64,000 bases of DNA from Candidatus Acutalibacter stercorigallinarum (GCA_019112625.1 DXIW01000013.1:32960-96959); one strand, 5' to 3'; positions 50,951-61,573 are shown, counted from the first letter of the stretch. Notes: generated by a model not told the origin, from the sequence alone. Numbers and translations are program-made.

Positions 50951-51895
50951 CTATTTTTCGGTCTCTATGGTAAGGGCGCCCTCCTCTACGGAGAACACCA
51001 CCGTGCCGTCGGTATCGGTGCGGTAGATTTCTGCCCCGGCTTTCTCCAGGCGGCGCAGGGGTTTGTCCCGGGGCAGCTCGTTGCGGTCGGGCCCCACGGA
51101 GATCACGGCGTATGCAGGGCTTACCGCCTCTACAAAGCGCTTGCTGCAGGAGCTGGCGCTGCCGTGGTGGGGGACCTTGAGCAGGCCGGCGCTCAGGTCC
51201 AGGCCGGATTTTACATAGTCAAGCTCCGCCTCCTCCTCGATGTCCCCGCAGAACAGGGCGGTGAAGCCCTGGTACTCCAGCCGGCACACCAGGGAGGAGT
51301 TGTTGGTGTCCTCGTACTCCCGGAAAGGGCCCAGCACGGTGAACACCGCCTCCCCCAGGGAGAAGGTGTCCCCCTGGGCCAGGGCGCGCCGGGAAAAGCC
51401 GCCCCGGTCCAGCTCCCGCTGGAGGGCGTCGTATTCCAGGCTGTCCGCCTCCAGGGCAAACTCCGACTGGAGGAAGGCCTTGACCGGCACCTCCCGGAGG
51501 ACCTGGGCCATACCGCCGATGTGGTCGCTGTCCGGGTGGGTCATCACCACAAAGTCCAGGGAGGTGACGCCCTGGCGGGCCAGGTAGTCCACCACCACGT
51601 CCCCGCCGTCGGCGGCCCCGGCGTCGATGAGGCCGGCGTGGTCCCCGCACTGGACGAGGATGGCGTCGGCCTTGCCCACGTCGATTACGTGGATTCGCAG
51701 GCCGGAGACCTCCTCCGCCCCGCCGAAGCCCGAGGCCAGGAAGAGCCGGTTCCAGAACACCCGGCCGGGGTAGCTGGCGGAGAACAGCAGCACCGCGGCC
51801 AGGAGCAGCATGCCCGCCACCGGCAGAAAGTCCCGGAGACTGAGCTTGGGAAAACGCTTTTTGGCCCGGTGGGCCGGGCGGGACCCCTTCCCCAT
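50951..51895 (-). CDS. ComEC/Rec2-like metallo-beta-lactamase-fold protein
   Basis: 314 residues. A basic N-terminus and one membrane anchor (about 24-44) precede an extracytoplasmic metallo-hydrolase domain. It has HVIDVGKADAILV, the metal site THPDSDHIGGM (about 119-129), LFCGDIEEEAE and KVPHHGS. It resembles the C-terminal domain of the DNA-uptake protein ComEC but has no channel domain. Substrate DNA or nucleotides are possible, not proven. The start is 3 bp from the ftsK stop. Confidence 0.9.
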   Translation of the reverse strand: MGKGSRPAHRAKKRFPKLSLRDFLPVAGMLLLAAVLLFSASYPGRVFWNRLFLASGFGGAEEVSGLRIHVIDVGKADAILVQCGDHAGLIDAGAADGGDVVVDYLARQGVTSLDFVVMTHPDSDHIGGMAQVLREVPVKAFLQSEFALEADSLEYDALQRELDRGGFSRRALAQGDTFSLGEAVFTVLGPFREYEDTNNSSLVCRLEYQGFTALFCGDIEEEAELDYVKSGLDLSAGLLKVPHHGSASSCSKRFVEAVSPAYAVISVGPDRNELPRDKPLRRLEKAGAEIYRTDTDGTVVFSVEEGALTIETEK

Positions 51896-51898
51896 GGT

Positions 51899-54619
51899 TC
51901 AGTCCTCCTCCGGCGGGGGAGGCACGTCGGGCTTTTGCATGTTCTTCTCCATCCACTGGGCGTAGGTCATCAGCACCTGGCGGGGCTTGGAGCCCTCGTG
52001 GGGGCCCACCACGCCCAGCTGCTCCATGTCGTCGATGAGGCGGCCCGCCCGGGCATAGCCCAGCCGCAGCCGGCGCTGGAGGAGGGAGGTGGACGCCTGG
52101 CCCGCCTCTACCACCACTTTGATGGCCTCGTCGATCATGGGGTCGTTGCCGCCGCTGTCGCCGTCGGAGCTGTCGCCGCCGGAGGACTCGCTGGCGGCGT
52201 TGCGCTCGATCTCCTCCAGCACGTCTTTGTCGTATTCCAGGGACTTGGATTTCTTGACAAAGTCCACCACCGCGGCGATCTCCCCGTCGGTGACGTTGCA
52301 GCCCTGGACGCGGATGGGCTTATTCACCCCCACCGGGGCGAAGAGCATATCGCCGTAGCCCAGGAGCTTCTCCGCGCCGGCGGCGTCCAGAATGGTGCGG
52401 GAGTCCACGGCGTTGGACACGGTGAGGGCGATGCGGCTGGGGATGTTGGCCTTGATGAGGCCCGTGACCACGTCTACCGAGGGGCGCTGGGTGGCCACCA
52501 CCAGGTGCATCCCGGCGGCGCGGGCCAGCTGGGCCAGGCGGCAGATGGAGTCCTCCACCTCCTTGGGGGCGGCCATCATCAGGTCGGCCAGCTCGTCGAT
52601 GATGATGACGATCTGGGGCATGGCGGGCATGGGCTGGCCGTTTTCGTCCTGGTAGTTCTGGGACTCCGCCAGGGAGTTGTAGCCCTTTAGGTTGCGCACG
52701 TTGCACTCGGAGAAGATCTTATAGCGCTTCATCATCTCCGACACCGCCCAGCCCAGGGCCCCGGAGGCCTTGTGGGGGTCGGTGACCACGGGCACCAGCA
52801 TGTGGGGCATGCCGTTGTACTCGGTGAGCTCCACGGCCTTGGGGTCGATCATCAGAAAGCGCACCTCGTCGGGGGTGGCTTTATAGAGCATGCTGATGAT
52901 AAGGGAGTTGATGCACACCGACTTGCCCGAGCCCGTGGTGCCCGCGATGAGCAGGTGGGGCATCCGGGCCAGGTCCGCCACCACAGGCTGGCCGGCGATG
53001 TCCCGGCCCAGGGCCACGGTGAGCTTCCCCTTGGAGGTCTGGAATTGGTTGGACTGGATCAGGTCCCGCATGCGCACGGAGCTGCGGGTCTTGTTGGGCA
53101 CCTCGATGCCCACGGCGGCCTTGCCGGGGATGGGGGCCTCGATGCGCACGCCGGTGGCGGCCAGGTTCAGGGCCAGGTCGTCGGCCAGGTTGGTGATCTT
53201 GCTGATCTTCACCCCGGCGGCGGGCTGGATCTCATACCGGGTGACAGCAGGGCCCCGGCAGATGTCAAGAATCTTGGTCTGGACCCCGAAGCTCTTCAAG
53301 GTGTCCACCAGGATGCGGCCATTGGTCTGGAGCTCCTCGGTCTCGGCGGCGGGGTCGCCCTGGGGGCTCTCCGCCAGCATGGTGATGGGCGGGAAGCAGT
53401 AGGCGCTCTGGGGCTGGGCAGCCTGGTACTGGAATTGCTCCTGGGGGGTGGCCTCCCGGCGCTTGCCCTCCTCCCGCTTCTGGAGAAACTCCTCGGTGAG
53501 GGCGGCCACCTCGTCCAGGGGCTCCTTCCCCTCCTCCAGCAGGTCCTCCTTCTCCCCGGCGGGGGGAGCTTCCTCCGTCACGGCGGGCTCCTCCGGGGAC
53601 TCCTGGGAGGCCTCGGGCACCGGGGAGTGGACCGTATGTACCGGCGGGGCGGGGAGCTTCAGCTCCTGGACGGCCTTCACGGCCTCTTCCAGCTCCTGGG
53701 TGCCGGTGACGATGGCGGACGCCGCTTCCTCCTGGGGGTCGGCCTCTGAGGCGGAGCCGTCGGCCAAGCCAAAGACAGCCTTGAGTTTATCCAGCTTCTC
53801 GTTGGGCTCTTTCTGCTTTTTCTTGGGTTCCGGTTTGGGGAAGGAGCCGGCAGTCCCCAAGGACTGCACCGGGTGGGCGGGCAGCGGGGGCTCTAAGGGC
53901 ACGTCGATGTCCGCGCGCTCCTGCTCCAGGAGCTGGCGCTCCTCTTCCCTGCGCTGGCGGGCGTTCTGGATGCCCTCGCTGACCACGTCCACCGGCTTTT
54001 TCAGGGTGCGGAACAGGCCGATGAGGGTGGTGCCCGTGAGGACCATGATGGCCACGAACAGCAGCAGCAGGACGATGATCTTGGCGCCCAGCTCACCGGC
54101 GGCGTAGAGCAGGGGCTGGCCCAGCAGGCCCCCCACCACCCCGCCGCTGGTGTTGGCGTTGCGGCTGTACAGGATGCTGAGATATTCCCCGAAGTTGAGG
54201 CCGTCGGGAAGCTTGGATGCGCCGAAGATGAAGCCGGTGGCGCAGAACAGCACGATGACCACCACGGTCATCCAGATTTTACCGGTGATGGAGCCCCGGG
54301 GCTTTTCCAGGGCGGTGATCACCGCCACGTAGACCATGAGCACGGGCCACAGCAGGGCCCAGCTGCCGAACAGGCCCAGCACCGCATTGTGGGCCCAGTT
54401 CCACAGGTTGTCCCCGGGGATGAGCACCAGGCAGGCCAGCAGGATGGCGCAGGCGAAGAGCACCACCGCCCGGACCTGGTTTTTCTGCCGCACCTGTTCG
54501 GCGGTGGGGCGCTGGGGGGCGGTGTTCTTCCCCCGGCCAGCGCCGCGGCCGGCGGGGGCGGCGCCCCGCTTCGCGGCAGTTTTCTTTTTCCCGGCAGAAG
54601 CCGGCTTTTTCGCAGCCAA
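51899..54619 (-). CDS. ftsK: DNA translocase FtsK/SpoIIIE
   Basis: 906 residues. A basic Ala/Lys-rich leader (1-40) and four to five membrane helices (about 48-195) anchor it at the septum. A long acidic, proline-rich linker (about 215-420) is followed by the RecA-like motor with Walker A GTTGSGKS (near 560-570) and [13 protein letters not shown] as Walker B. A C-terminal winged-helix gamma domain (about 840-900) recognises chromosomal polarity. It pumps chromosome ends across the division or sporulation septum and activates XerD. FtsK and SpoIIIE are not separable by sequence alone. Confidence 0.96.
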   Translation of the reverse strand: MAAKKPASAGKKKTAAKRGAAPAGRGAGRGKNTAPQRPTAEQVRQKNQVRAVVLFACAILLACLVLIPGDNLWNWAHNAVLGLFGSWALLWPVLMVYVAVITALEKPRGSITGKIWMTVVVIVLFCATGFIFGASKLPDGLNFGEYLSILYSRNANTSGGVVGGLLGQPLLYAAGELGAKIIVLLLLFVAIMVLTGTTLIGLFRTLKKPVDVVSEGIQNARQRREEERQLLEQERADIDVPLEPPLPAHPVQSLGTAGSFPKPEPKKKQKEPNEKLDKLKAVFGLADGSASEADPQEEAASAIVTGTQELEEAVKAVQELKLPAPPVHTVHSPVPEASQESPEEPAVTEEAPPAGEKEDLLEEGKEPLDEVAALTEEFLQKREEGKRREATPQEQFQYQAAQPQSAYCFPPITMLAESPQGDPAAETEELQTNGRILVDTLKSFGVQTKILDICRGPAVTRYEIQPAAGVKISKITNLADDLALNLAATGVRIEAPIPGKAAVGIEVPNKTRSSVRMRDLIQSNQFQTSKGKLTVALGRDIAGQPVVADLARMPHLLIAGTTGSGKSVCINSLIISMLYKATPDEVRFLMIDPKAVELTEYNGMPHMLVPVVTDPHKASGALGWAVSEMMKRYKIFSECNVRNLKGYNSLAESQNYQDENGQPMPAMPQIVIIIDELADLMMAAPKEVEDSICRLAQLARAAGMHLVVATQRPSVDVVTGLIKANIPSRIALTVSNAVDSRTILDAAGAEKLLGYGDMLFAPVGVNKPIRVQGCNVTDGEIAAVVDFVKKSKSLEYDKDVLEEIERNAASESSGGDSSDGDSGGNDPMIDEAIKVVVEAGQASTSLLQRRLRLGYARAGRLIDDMEQLGVVGPHEGSKPRQVLMTYAQWMEKNMQKPDVPPPPEED

Positions 54620-54659
54620 GATGTTTCCCCTCCCTTTTCTTACTCTTCCGGCTGGGCCC

Positions 54660-55601
54660 TTACAGGGGGGCGCCGGTGAACAGGTTCTTATTGAGGATAT
54701 GTTCGATGATGCCCAGCACCGTCACCAGCGTGCCGGCGATGAGGGTGTAGTAGGCGAAGATGGTCAGCTTGTTGGTGGTGACGATCCACTTTAAGAGCTT
54801 GATGGCCAGAAAGCCCACGATGGCCGCGGTGATAACCCCGGCGATGAGGGGCGCGGCGCCGATGGCGGCGCCGTCGGAGCCCAGGTCCTTGAGGGACACC
54901 ACAGCCGCCGCGGCGATGGCAGGGATACCCAGCACGAAGGAGTAGTCCAGGGCGGTCTGCTGGTTGATGCCCCGCAGCAGCCCCACCGAGAGGGTGGAGC
55001 CGGACCGGGAGAGCCCCGGGAACACGGCGGCCACGCACTGGGTAAGGCCGATGACGATGGCGTCTACAGTGTGGAGCTTCTTCCGGCCGGGATTTTGCAC
55101 CCGCCTGCCCTGCCGGTCCTGGATGGTCTTTTTATGGGTGAGGCGGTCGGCCCGGATGCCCAAAAACAGCAGGGCGCTGGTGGCCAGCAGGGCCAGGCCC
55201 TCGGCCAGCATGCTGGAGTCGGAGCCCAGCTGGTCGGACAGGTCCTTGAGCTGCATGCCGGTGCCCGGGATGGGGGCGAACAGCAGGAACAGGGGCAAAA
55301 GCCCGATGATGAGCATGAAGATCAGCCGGCGGTCGTGGTTCATCTCGCTCCACTTGAATTTGCCGTGGACCACGTCCACGCACAGGGAGCCAAACTCCTT
55401 GAGGAGTCGCCAGATGAGCTTCCGGTACACGAACACCACCGCCACCAGGGTGCCCAGGTGGAGCATGATGTCGAACAAGATGCCCGGCAGCTCGATGCCG
55501 AACAGGTGCTTGGAGATGGACAGGTGCCCGCTGCTGGAGACCGGCAGAAACTCGGTGGCGCCTTGGATGATACCCTGGATGATGGCTTCGAAAACTGTCA
55601 T
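54660..55601 (-). CDS. uppP: Undecaprenyl-diphosphatase
   Basis: A 313-residue membrane protein (BacA) with about eight helices. The catalytic segments are [21 protein letters not shown] at the N-terminus and [12 protein letters not shown] near residue 190. It recycles the lipid carrier undecaprenyl diphosphate for peptidoglycan and confers some bacitracin tolerance. It is about 40 residues longer than E. coli BacA, mainly in a loop near 145-170 ([19 protein letters not shown]). It lies 37 bp downstream of tepA. Confidence 0.96.
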   Translation of the reverse strand: MTVFEAIIQGIIQGATEFLPVSSSGHLSISKHLFGIELPGILFDIMLHLGTLVAVVFVYRKLIWRLLKEFGSLCVDVVHGKFKWSEMNHDRRLIFMLIIGLLPLFLLFAPIPGTGMQLKDLSDQLGSDSSMLAEGLALLATSALLFLGIRADRLTHKKTIQDRQGRRVQNPGRKKLHTVDAIVIGLTQCVAAVFPGLSRSGSTLSVGLLRGINQQTALDYSFVLGIPAIAAAAVVSLKDLGSDGAAIGAAPLIAGVITAAIVGFLAIKLLKWIVTTNKLTIFAYYTLIAGTLVTVLGIIEHILNKNLFTGAPL

Positions 55602-55638
55602 ATGTTCCTCCTATGTAGCGGCGGAGCCGCCGGGCGGG

Positions 55639-56400
55639 TCATTTGGCCCGTTTCCGCGGCTGCGCCGGTCTGTTGCGTTTTTTCTTCTCCTGGCCGATCA
55701 TGCCGGTCAGGCAGTCCATGGCGTCGGACAGGGAGCCCAGCGAGTCGATGAGCCCCTCCTCCACCGCGTCGGGGCCGTCCAGGACCGTGCCCACGTCCAT
55801 CACCAGCTCCTGGGTGTTCATGGCCAGGGTGGTGAAGCGCTCCCGGCTGATGTGGGAGTTCTGCACCACGAAGTTGGTGATGCGGTCCTGCATCCGCTGG
55901 AAGTACTCCAGGGTCTGGGGGATGCCCAGCACCAGGCCGTTCATCCGCACCGGGTGGATGGTCATGGAGGCGCTCTCGGCGATAAAGGACCGTTTGGCCG
56001 CCACCGCCAGGGGCACCCCGATGGAGTGGCCGCCCCCCAGCACCAGGGAGACGGTGGGCTTTTTCATGCCCGCCACCAGCTCCGCCAGGGCCAGGCCGGC
56101 CTCCACGTCGCCGCCCACGGTATTGAGCAGCACCAGGAGGCCGTCGATCTGGGGGTCCTCCTCCACCGCGACGATCTGGGGGATGACGTGCTCGTACTTG
56201 GTGGTCTTGTTCTGGGAGGGCAGGATATAGTGGCCTTCGATCTGCCCGATGATGGTGAGGCAGTGGATGGTATGCCCGCCCACCCGGGTGGTGACGGAAC
56301 CGCTCTCCGCGATCTGGCGGCACTGGTCCGGCGCCTGGCCGGGGGCCTGGTCCTCCAGGTCCTTCTCCGCCCGGACGCGCTTGGCTGTGTCTTTTTTCAT
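55639..56400 (-). CDS. tepA: TepA/ClpP-like serine protease
   Basis: 253 residues from the ATG at 56400. The ClpP/crotonase fold has nucleophile S126 in GGGHSIGVP and H149 in ASMTIHPVRM. The N-terminal 35 residues are charged and the C-terminal tail (GQEKKKRNRPAQPRKRAK) is basic. The B. subtilis homologue YmfB/TepA aids protein translocation and spore proteins, and likewise lies near spoIIIE and the YmfF/YmfH genes. The Shine-Dalgarno is inside a strong hairpin (56404-56434). Confidence 0.85.
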   Translation of the reverse strand: MKKDTAKRVRAEKDLEDQAPGQAPDQCRQIAESGSVTTRVGGHTIHCLTIIGQIEGHYILPSQNKTTKYEHVIPQIVAVEEDPQIDGLLVLLNTVGGDVEAGLALAELVAGMKKPTVSLVLGGGHSIGVPLAVAAKRSFIAESASMTIHPVRMNGLVLGIPQTLEYFQRMQDRITNFVVQNSHISRERFTTLAMNTQELVMDVGTVLDGPDAVEEGLIDSLGSLSDAMDCLTGMIGQEKKKRNRPAQPRKRAK

Positions 56401-56403
56401 AAA

Positions 56404-56434
56404 CGGCACATCTCCTTTCGGAGATAGTCTGCCG
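56404..56434 (-). promoter_or_regulatory. Hairpin sequestering the tepA ribosome site
   Basis: On the minus strand, outer stem CGGCA/TGCCG and inner stem ATCTCC/GGAGAT closed by a GAAA tetraloop. The AAGGAG Shine-Dalgarno lies across the loop and 3' arm, and the ATG begins 3 nt after the stem. Confidence 0.65.
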
Positions 56435-56497
56435 TGGGCAGGGCAAAATCATACCTTGGCCGGGGGAAATTCCCGCCGGACTGGAATGAACCAATCT

Positions 56498-56526
56498 ATT
56501 ATACCATTTGTTTCCGGTTTCAGCAA
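56498..56526 (-). promoter_or_regulatory. Sigma-A promoter of the tepA-uppP-ftsK run
   Basis: Minus strand -35 TTGCTG (56521-56526), 17-nt spacer, -10 TATAAT (56498-56503). Confidence 0.75.
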
Positions 56527-56563
56527 GGAAAAAGCGGCGGCGGGGGAAAAAATCCTCTCTCCC

Positions 56564-56592
56564 TTTACGTTGCGGTTGGACCGTGATATAAT
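56564..56592 (+). promoter_or_regulatory. Promoter of the AEC transporter gene
   Basis: -35 TTTACG (56564-56569), 17-nt spacer, -10 TATAAT (56587-56592), divergent from the tepA promoter. Confidence 0.7.
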
Positions 56593-56626
56593 TTGTGCGA
56601 AGAGACCACGTGAGAGGAGCGGGAGG

Positions 56627-57568
56627 ATGGAAAGTTTACGGATTGCCCTGGAGACGGTGCTGCCTTTATTTTTGCTGCTGGCCATCGGGTATGTGGTGAA
56701 GCTGTCCGGCATGATGAACGAGACCTCGGTAAGGCAGATGAACAAGGTCATCTTTCAGATTTTCCTGCCGCTGCTGGTGTTCACCAACATCTACAACACG
56801 GAGCTGGCGGAGAGCTTCCGCTCGGACCTGCTGCTGTACGCGGTGGCCGGGGTGCTCATCCAGTTCCTCCTCTCCCTGTGCATCGTGCTGCTGGGGGTGA
56901 AGGACAACGCCAAGCGGGGGGTGATGCTCCAGGGCATGTTCCGCAGCAACTTCGTGCTGTTCGGCATCCCCATCAGCACCACCCTGTACGGGGACACCGC
57001 CGCGGGGCTGGCGTCCATCCTCATCGCCGTCATCATCCCCCTGTACAACGCCCTGGCGGTGGTGGCCCTGGAGATGTTCAACGGCAAGAAGCCCAGCTTT
57101 TTCAAGATTTTATTCGGCATCCTCACCAACCCGCTGATCCTGGCCTCGGCGGCGGGCATCCTGTTCGTGGTGTTCCAGATCCCCCTGCCGGAGATGGTCT
57201 ACGACGCCGCCATGGACCTCTCCGCCATCGCCACGCCCCTGGCCTTCATCATCCTGGGGGCCTCCTTCAGCTTTGGGGACGTGGGCCGCTATGTCAAAGA
57301 GCTGTTCCTCACCCTGGGGATGAAGCTGGTGGTCTTCCCTGCCCTGTTTTTGGGGATTGCCATCCTCCTGGGGTTCCGGGACGCCTCCCTGGCGGTGCTG
57401 CTCACTGTGTTCGCCGCGCCGGTGGCGGTGTCCTCCTTCACCATGGCCCAGCAGATGGGCGGCGACGACAAGCTGGCCGCCCAGATCGTGGTGTTCTGCA
57501 CCCTGTTTTCCATCCTCACCATTTTCCTGCTGGTGTTTTTCCTCAAGGAGTTCCATTTCTTCGCGTGA
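56627..57568 (+). CDS. AEC (auxin efflux carrier-like) family transporter
   Basis: 313 residues with ten predicted membrane helices in two halves of five, as in AEC/PIN-like carriers. Segments include FLLLAIGYVVKLSG, QMNKVIFQIFLPLLVFTNIYN, GMFRSNFVLFGIPI and FAAPVAVSSFTMAQQMG. Bacterial members carry malate, malonate and other organic anions; the substrate here is unknown. AGGAGCGGGAGG precedes the ATG. Position before aconitase may suggest a di- or tricarboxylate, but a terminator separates them. Confidence 0.88.
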   Translation: MESLRIALETVLPLFLLLAIGYVVKLSGMMNETSVRQMNKVIFQIFLPLLVFTNIYNTELAESFRSDLLLYAVAGVLIQFLLSLCIVLLGVKDNAKRGVMLQGMFRSNFVLFGIPISTTLYGDTAAGLASILIAVIIPLYNALAVVALEMFNGKKPSFFKILFGILTNPLILASAAGILFVVFQIPLPEMVYDAAMDLSAIATPLAFIILGASFSFGDVGRYVKELFLTLGMKLVVFPALFLGIAILLGFRDASLAVLLTVFAAPVAVSSFTMAQQMGGDDKLAAQIVVFCTLFSILTIFLLVFFLKEFHFFA

Positions 57569-57572
57569 CCTT

Positions 57573-57606
57573 TCCTCCCGCCGCTGCTGGCGGGAGGATG
57601 TTTTTT
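57573..57606 (+). terminator. Terminator of the AEC transporter gene
   Basis: Stem TCCTCCCGCC / GGCGGGAGGA (57573-57582, 57589-57598), 6-nt loop, then TG and six T residues. Confidence 0.9.
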
Positions 57607-57629
57607 GTGGAAAACGCTCTGTTCTTTCC

Positions 57630-57658
57630 TTGACAGAACCGGGCTTTTGTTAGATAAT
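57630..57658 (+). promoter_or_regulatory. Promoter of the aconitase operon
   Basis: -35 TTGACA (57630-57635), 17-nt spacer, -10 GATAAT (57653-57658). Confidence 0.82.
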
Positions 57659-57690
57659 ATACCTATCATATTACAAGGGGGAGAAACCTC

Positions 57691-59625
57691 ATGGGCAGCA
57701 CAATCGCACAAAAGATCATCGCCGCGCACCTGGTAAGCGGCAGCATGCAGGTGGGCGAGGACATCGGCCTGCGCATCGACCAGACCCTGACCCAGGACGC
57801 CACCGGCACTATGGCCTATCTGGAATTCGAGGCGATGGGCGTGCCCCGGGTAAAGACGGAGCGCAGCGTGGCCTATATCGACCACAACACCCTGCAGAGC
57901 GGCTTTGAGAACGCCGACGACCACAAGTTCATCCAGTCCGTGGCGAAGAAGCACGGCATTTACTTCTCCAAGCCCGGCAACGGCATCTGCCACCAGCTGC
58001 ACCTGGAGCGCTTCGGCGTGCCGGGCAAGACCCTCATCGGCTCGGACAGCCACACCCCCACCGGGGGCGGCATCGGCATGCTGGCCTTTGGCGCCGGCGG
58101 CATGGACGTGGCCGTGGCCATGGGCGGCGGGGAGTACCATATCACTATGCCGAAGATGATGAAAATAAATCTCACCGGCAGGCTCTCCCCCTGGGTCTCC
58201 GCCAAGGACGTGATCCTGGCGGTGCTCCAGAAGCTCAGCGTGAAGGGGGGCGTGGGCCGCATCATCGAGTACGCCGGGGAGGGCGTAAAGACCCTGTCCG
58301 TGCCGGAGCGGGCCACCATCACCAACATGGGCACCGAGCTGGGCGCCACCACCTCCATCTTCCCCTCTGATGAGATCACCAAGGCCTTTTTGGAGGCCCA
58401 GGACCGGGGGGACTGCTGGGTGGAGCTGAAGCCCGACGAGGACGCGGTGTACGACGAGGTCATGGACCTGGACCTCTCCGCCCTGGAGCCCCTGGCCGCC
58501 TGCCCCCACAGCCCCGACGCGGTGAAGTCCGTGGGGGAGCTGGGGCCCATCCATATCGACCAGTGCTGCATCGGCTCCTGCACCAACTCCTCCTATCTGG
58601 ACATGATGCGGGTAGCCTCGATTCTGAAGGGCAAGACCGTGCACCCCGACGTGGACCTGACCATCGGCTGCGGGTCCAAGCAGGTGTACAACATGCTGGC
58701 CCTAAACGGCGCGTTGGCGGACATCATCGCCGCGGGGGCGCGGGTGCTGGAGTGTACCTGCGGCCCCTGCATCGGCATGGGCCAGTCCCCCCGGTCCGGG
58801 GGTGTGTCCCTGCGCACCTTTAACCGGAACTTCGAGGGCCGCAGCGGCACCGCCGACGGCCAGGTCTACCTGGTGAGCCCGGAGACCGCCGCCGCCTCCG
58901 CATTGGCCGGGGTGCTCACCGACCCCCGCACCCTGGGTGACTATGAGCCCATCGCCCTGCCGGAGCAGTTCCTTATCAACGACAACATGATCCTGCCCCC
59001 CGCTCCGGAGTCGGAGATGGACCAGGTGGAGATCCAGCGGGGGCCCAACATCAAGCCCTTCCCCGTGTCCCAGGCGCTGCCGGAGTCCATTGAGAAAAAG
59101 GCGATTCTGAAGGTGGGTGACAACATCACCACCGACCACATTATGCCCGCGGGGGCCAAGATTCTGCCCTTCCGGTCCAACATCCCCTATCTGTCCCAGT
59201 TCTGCTTCGGCGTGTGCGACAAGGAGTTTCCGGAGCGGTGCAAGGCGGCGGGAGGCGGCATCATCATCGGCGGCTCCAACTACGGCCAGGGTTCCTCCCG
59301 GGAGCACGCTGCCCTGGTGCCCCTGTACCTGGGGGTGAAGGCCGTGGTGGCCAAGTCCTACGCCCGCATCCACTGCGCCAACCTGGCCAACGCCGGGCTG
59401 ATCCCCCTGCAGTTCAACGACGAGGCCGACTACGACAAGATCGACCAGATGGACGACCTGTGCCTGCCCCACATCCGCAAGGAGCTGGAACAGGGCACCG
59501 ACGTGACCATGCAGGACCTGACCAAGGGCGTGGAGTTCCGGCTGACCGCCATGCTCACCCCCCGGGAGCGGCAGATGGTGCTGGCCGGCGGCCTGCTGAA
59601 TTACACCAAAGAGAGGAATGAGTGA
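57691..59625 (+). CDS. acnA: Aconitate hydratase
   Basis: 644 residues; the shorter, LeuC/mitochondrial-like form. The [4Fe-4S] cysteines appear in [13 protein letters not shown] and [11 protein letters not shown]. The swivel domain at the end has [13 protein letters not shown] and [17 protein letters not shown]. It converts citrate to isocitrate. Homoaconitase or isopropylmalate isomerase is an alternative by family, but overlap with the isocitrate dehydrogenase gene decides for aconitase. GGGGGAGAAA precedes the ATG. Confidence 0.93.
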   Translation: MGSTIAQKIIAAHLVSGSMQVGEDIGLRIDQTLTQDATGTMAYLEFEAMGVPRVKTERSVAYIDHNTLQSGFENADDHKFIQSVAKKHGIYFSKPGNGICHQLHLERFGVPGKTLIGSDSHTPTGGGIGMLAFGAGGMDVAVAMGGGEYHITMPKMMKINLTGRLSPWVSAKDVILAVLQKLSVKGGVGRIIEYAGEGVKTLSVPERATITNMGTELGATTSIFPSDEITKAFLEAQDRGDCWVELKPDEDAVYDEVMDLDLSALEPLAACPHSPDAVKSVGELGPIHIDQCCIGSCTNSSYLDMMRVASILKGKTVHPDVDLTIGCGSKQVYNMLALNGALADIIAAGARVLECTCGPCIGMGQSPRSGGVSLRTFNRNFEGRSGTADGQVYLVSPETAAASALAGVLTDPRTLGDYEPIALPEQFLINDNMILPPAPESEMDQVEIQRGPNIKPFPVSQALPESIEKKAILKVGDNITTDHIMPAGAKILPFRSNIPYLSQFCFGVCDKEFPERCKAAGGGIIIGGSNYGQGSSREHAALVPLYLGVKAVVAKSYARIHCANLANAGLIPLQFNDEADYDKIDQMDDLCLPHIRKELEQGTDVTMQDLTKGVEFRLTAMLTPRERQMVLAGGLLNYTKERNE

Positions 59626-59626
59626 T

Positions 59627-60847
59627 ATGGCAGCGTTTGAGAAAATCCCCATGAAAACACCGCTGGTGGAGATGGACGGGGACGAGATGACCCGGGTCAT
59701 CTGGAAGATGATTAAGGACATCCTGCTCCTCCCCTATCTCGACCTGAACACGGAATACTACGACCTGGGCCTGGAGAACCGGGATAAGACGGGCGACCAG
59801 GTGACCATCGACTCTGCCGAGGCCACCAAGAAATACGGCGTGGCGGTAAAGTGCGCCACCATCACCCCCAACGCCGCCCGCATGGACGAGTACCACCTCC
59901 ACGAGATGTGGAAGTCCCCCAACGCCACCATCCGGGCCATTCTGGACGGCACGGTGTTCCGGGCGCCCATCCTGGTGAAGGGCATCACCCCCTACATTCC
60001 CAACTGGAAAAAGCCCATCACCATCGCCCGCCACGCCTATGGCGACGTGTACAAGAGCGTGGAGGCCCAAGTGCCCCAGGGCGCCAAGGCGGAGCTGCTG
60101 GTCACCAAGGCCGACGGCACGGAGGAAAAGTACCCCATTCACGAGTTTACCGAGAGCGGCGGCATCATCCAGGGCCTGCACAACCTGGACAAGAGCATCC
60201 AGAGCTTTGCCCGGGCCTGCTTCAACTACGCTTTGGACACCAACCAGGACCTGTGGTTTGCCACGAAAGATACCATCTCGAAAAAATACGACCACCGCTT
60301 CAAGGACATCTTTCAGGAAATCTATGACATCGAGTACGCGAAGAAGTTCCAGGAGGCGGGCATCGAGTACTTCTACACCCTCATCGACGACGCGGTGGCC
60401 CGGGTGGTCCGCAGCGAAGGGGGCTATATCTGGGCCTGCAAAAACTACGACGGCGACGTGATGAGCGACATGGTGGCCACGGCCTTCGGGTCTTTGGCCA
60501 TGATGACCTCGGTGCTGGTCTCCCCCGACGGCACCTGCGAGTACGAGGCCGCCCACGGCACGGTGCAGCGCCATTACTACAAGTACTTAAAGGGCGAGAG
60601 CACCTCCACCAACTCGGTGGCCACCATTTTCGCCTGGACCGGCGCCCTGCGCAAACGGGGCGAGCTGGACCAGAACGTGCCCCTGGTGAGCTTTGCCAAC
60701 AAGTTGGAGCGGGCCACCATCGAGACCATCGAGTCCGGCGTGATGACCGGGGACCTGGCCGCTATGTCCACCCTGCCCCAGGTGCAGCGGGTGGACACCG
60801 AGGGCTTCCTGCAGGCCATCCGCCAGCGGCTGGACGCCCTGCTGTAA
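59627..60847 (+). CDS. icd: Isocitrate dehydrogenase (NADP, eukaryotic-like type)
   Basis: 406 residues of the dimeric eukaryote-like NADP-IDH class: [20 protein letters not shown] near the N-terminus, [21 protein letters not shown] as the substrate loop, [31 protein letters not shown] and [19 protein letters not shown]. The ATG at 59627 is used since AGAGG is well spaced; another ATG at 59618 overlaps the aconitase stop. It makes 2-oxoglutarate for glutamate synthesis. Confidence 0.97.
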   Translation: MAAFEKIPMKTPLVEMDGDEMTRVIWKMIKDILLLPYLDLNTEYYDLGLENRDKTGDQVTIDSAEATKKYGVAVKCATITPNAARMDEYHLHEMWKSPNATIRAILDGTVFRAPILVKGITPYIPNWKKPITIARHAYGDVYKSVEAQVPQGAKAELLVTKADGTEEKYPIHEFTESGGIIQGLHNLDKSIQSFARACFNYALDTNQDLWFATKDTISKKYDHRFKDIFQEIYDIEYAKKFQEAGIEYFYTLIDDAVARVVRSEGGYIWACKNYDGDVMSDMVATAFGSLAMMTSVLVSPDGTCEYEAAHGTVQRHYYKYLKGESTSTNSVATIFAWTGALRKRGELDQNVPLVSFANKLERATIETIESGVMTGDLAAMSTLPQVQRVDTEGFLQAIRQRLDALL

Positions 60848-60881
60848 GCACAGAAAATACTTAGGAAAGAGTTCGATCCCC

Positions 60882-61526
60882 ATGCAGAAAAAAGATTCCG
60901 TTTCCATGTCGGTCATCCGCCGGCTGCCCCGGTACCACCGGTTCCTCTCGGAGCTGGAGCACAAGGGCGTGACCCGCATCTCTTCCAAGGAGCTCTCGGA
61001 GGAGATGGGCCTTACCGCCTCCCAGATCCGCCAGGACCTGAATTGCTTTGGCGGCTTTGGGCAGCAGGGCTACGGCTACAACGTGCCCCAGCTGTGCGAG
61101 GAGATCAAAAAGATCCTGGGCCTGGGGGCGCACCACAAGTGCGTGCTCATCGGCGCGGGCAACCTGGGGCGGGCCATTGTGGGGCACATGGCCTTCGACC
61201 AGCTGGGGTTTTCCCTCATCGGGGTGTTCGACAACTCCCCACGGGTGATCGGCAGCCAGATCAGCGGCCACGCGGTGCTGGACTACCGGGACATCGCCGC
61301 CTTTGTCCAGCGGGAGGAGCCCATTATGGCCATCCTCTGCGTCCCCAAGGAGAGTGTGGCGGAGATCTCCGACCAGCTGTACGGGCTGGGCATCCGGGCG
61401 TTCTGGAATTTCAGCCACTTCGACATCTCCCTGAGCCACCCGGACGCGGTGGTGGAGAACGTCCACATGAACGACAGCCTGATGACCCTCTGCTACCGGC
61501 TGAGCGCGGAGGAGCCCGGCAGATAA
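60882..61526 (+). CDS. rex: Redox-sensing repressor Rex
   Basis: 214 residues. The N-terminal winged helix (about 10-75) has SEEMGLTASQIRQDLNCFGGFG, followed by a Rossmann domain with GAGNLGRA at 91-98 that senses NADH/NAD. The length is normal. It lies 34 bp after icd with no terminator between, so it is probably read with acnA-icd. It represses fermentation genes at low NADH in relatives. A shared hairpin ends the transcript. Confidence 0.96.
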   Translation: MQKKDSVSMSVIRRLPRYHRFLSELEHKGVTRISSKELSEEMGLTASQIRQDLNCFGGFGQQGYGYNVPQLCEEIKKILGLGAHHKCVLIGAGNLGRAIVGHMAFDQLGFSLIGVFDNSPRVIGSQISGHAVLDYRDIAAFVQREEPIMAILCVPKESVAEISDQLYGLGIRAFWNFSHFDISLSHPDAVVENVHMNDSLMTLCYRLSAEEPGR

Positions 61527-61535
61527 CGACGGTAA

Positions 61536-61573
61536 AAAAAGAGGGGCTGCCCCGCGGGGCGGCTCCTCTTTTT
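61536..61573. terminator. Bidirectional terminator between rex and the cyclophilin gene
   Basis: An 18-bp stem (61536-61553 with 61556-61573, two G-T pairs) with a 2-nt GC tip and A-run/T-run ends, serving both convergent genes. Confidence 0.92.

Noticed and set aside
57636-57680. Rex operator in the acnA promoter
   Set aside because: A TTGTTA half-site overlaps the -10 region, but no matching inverted TTAACAA half-site at the right spacing is present.
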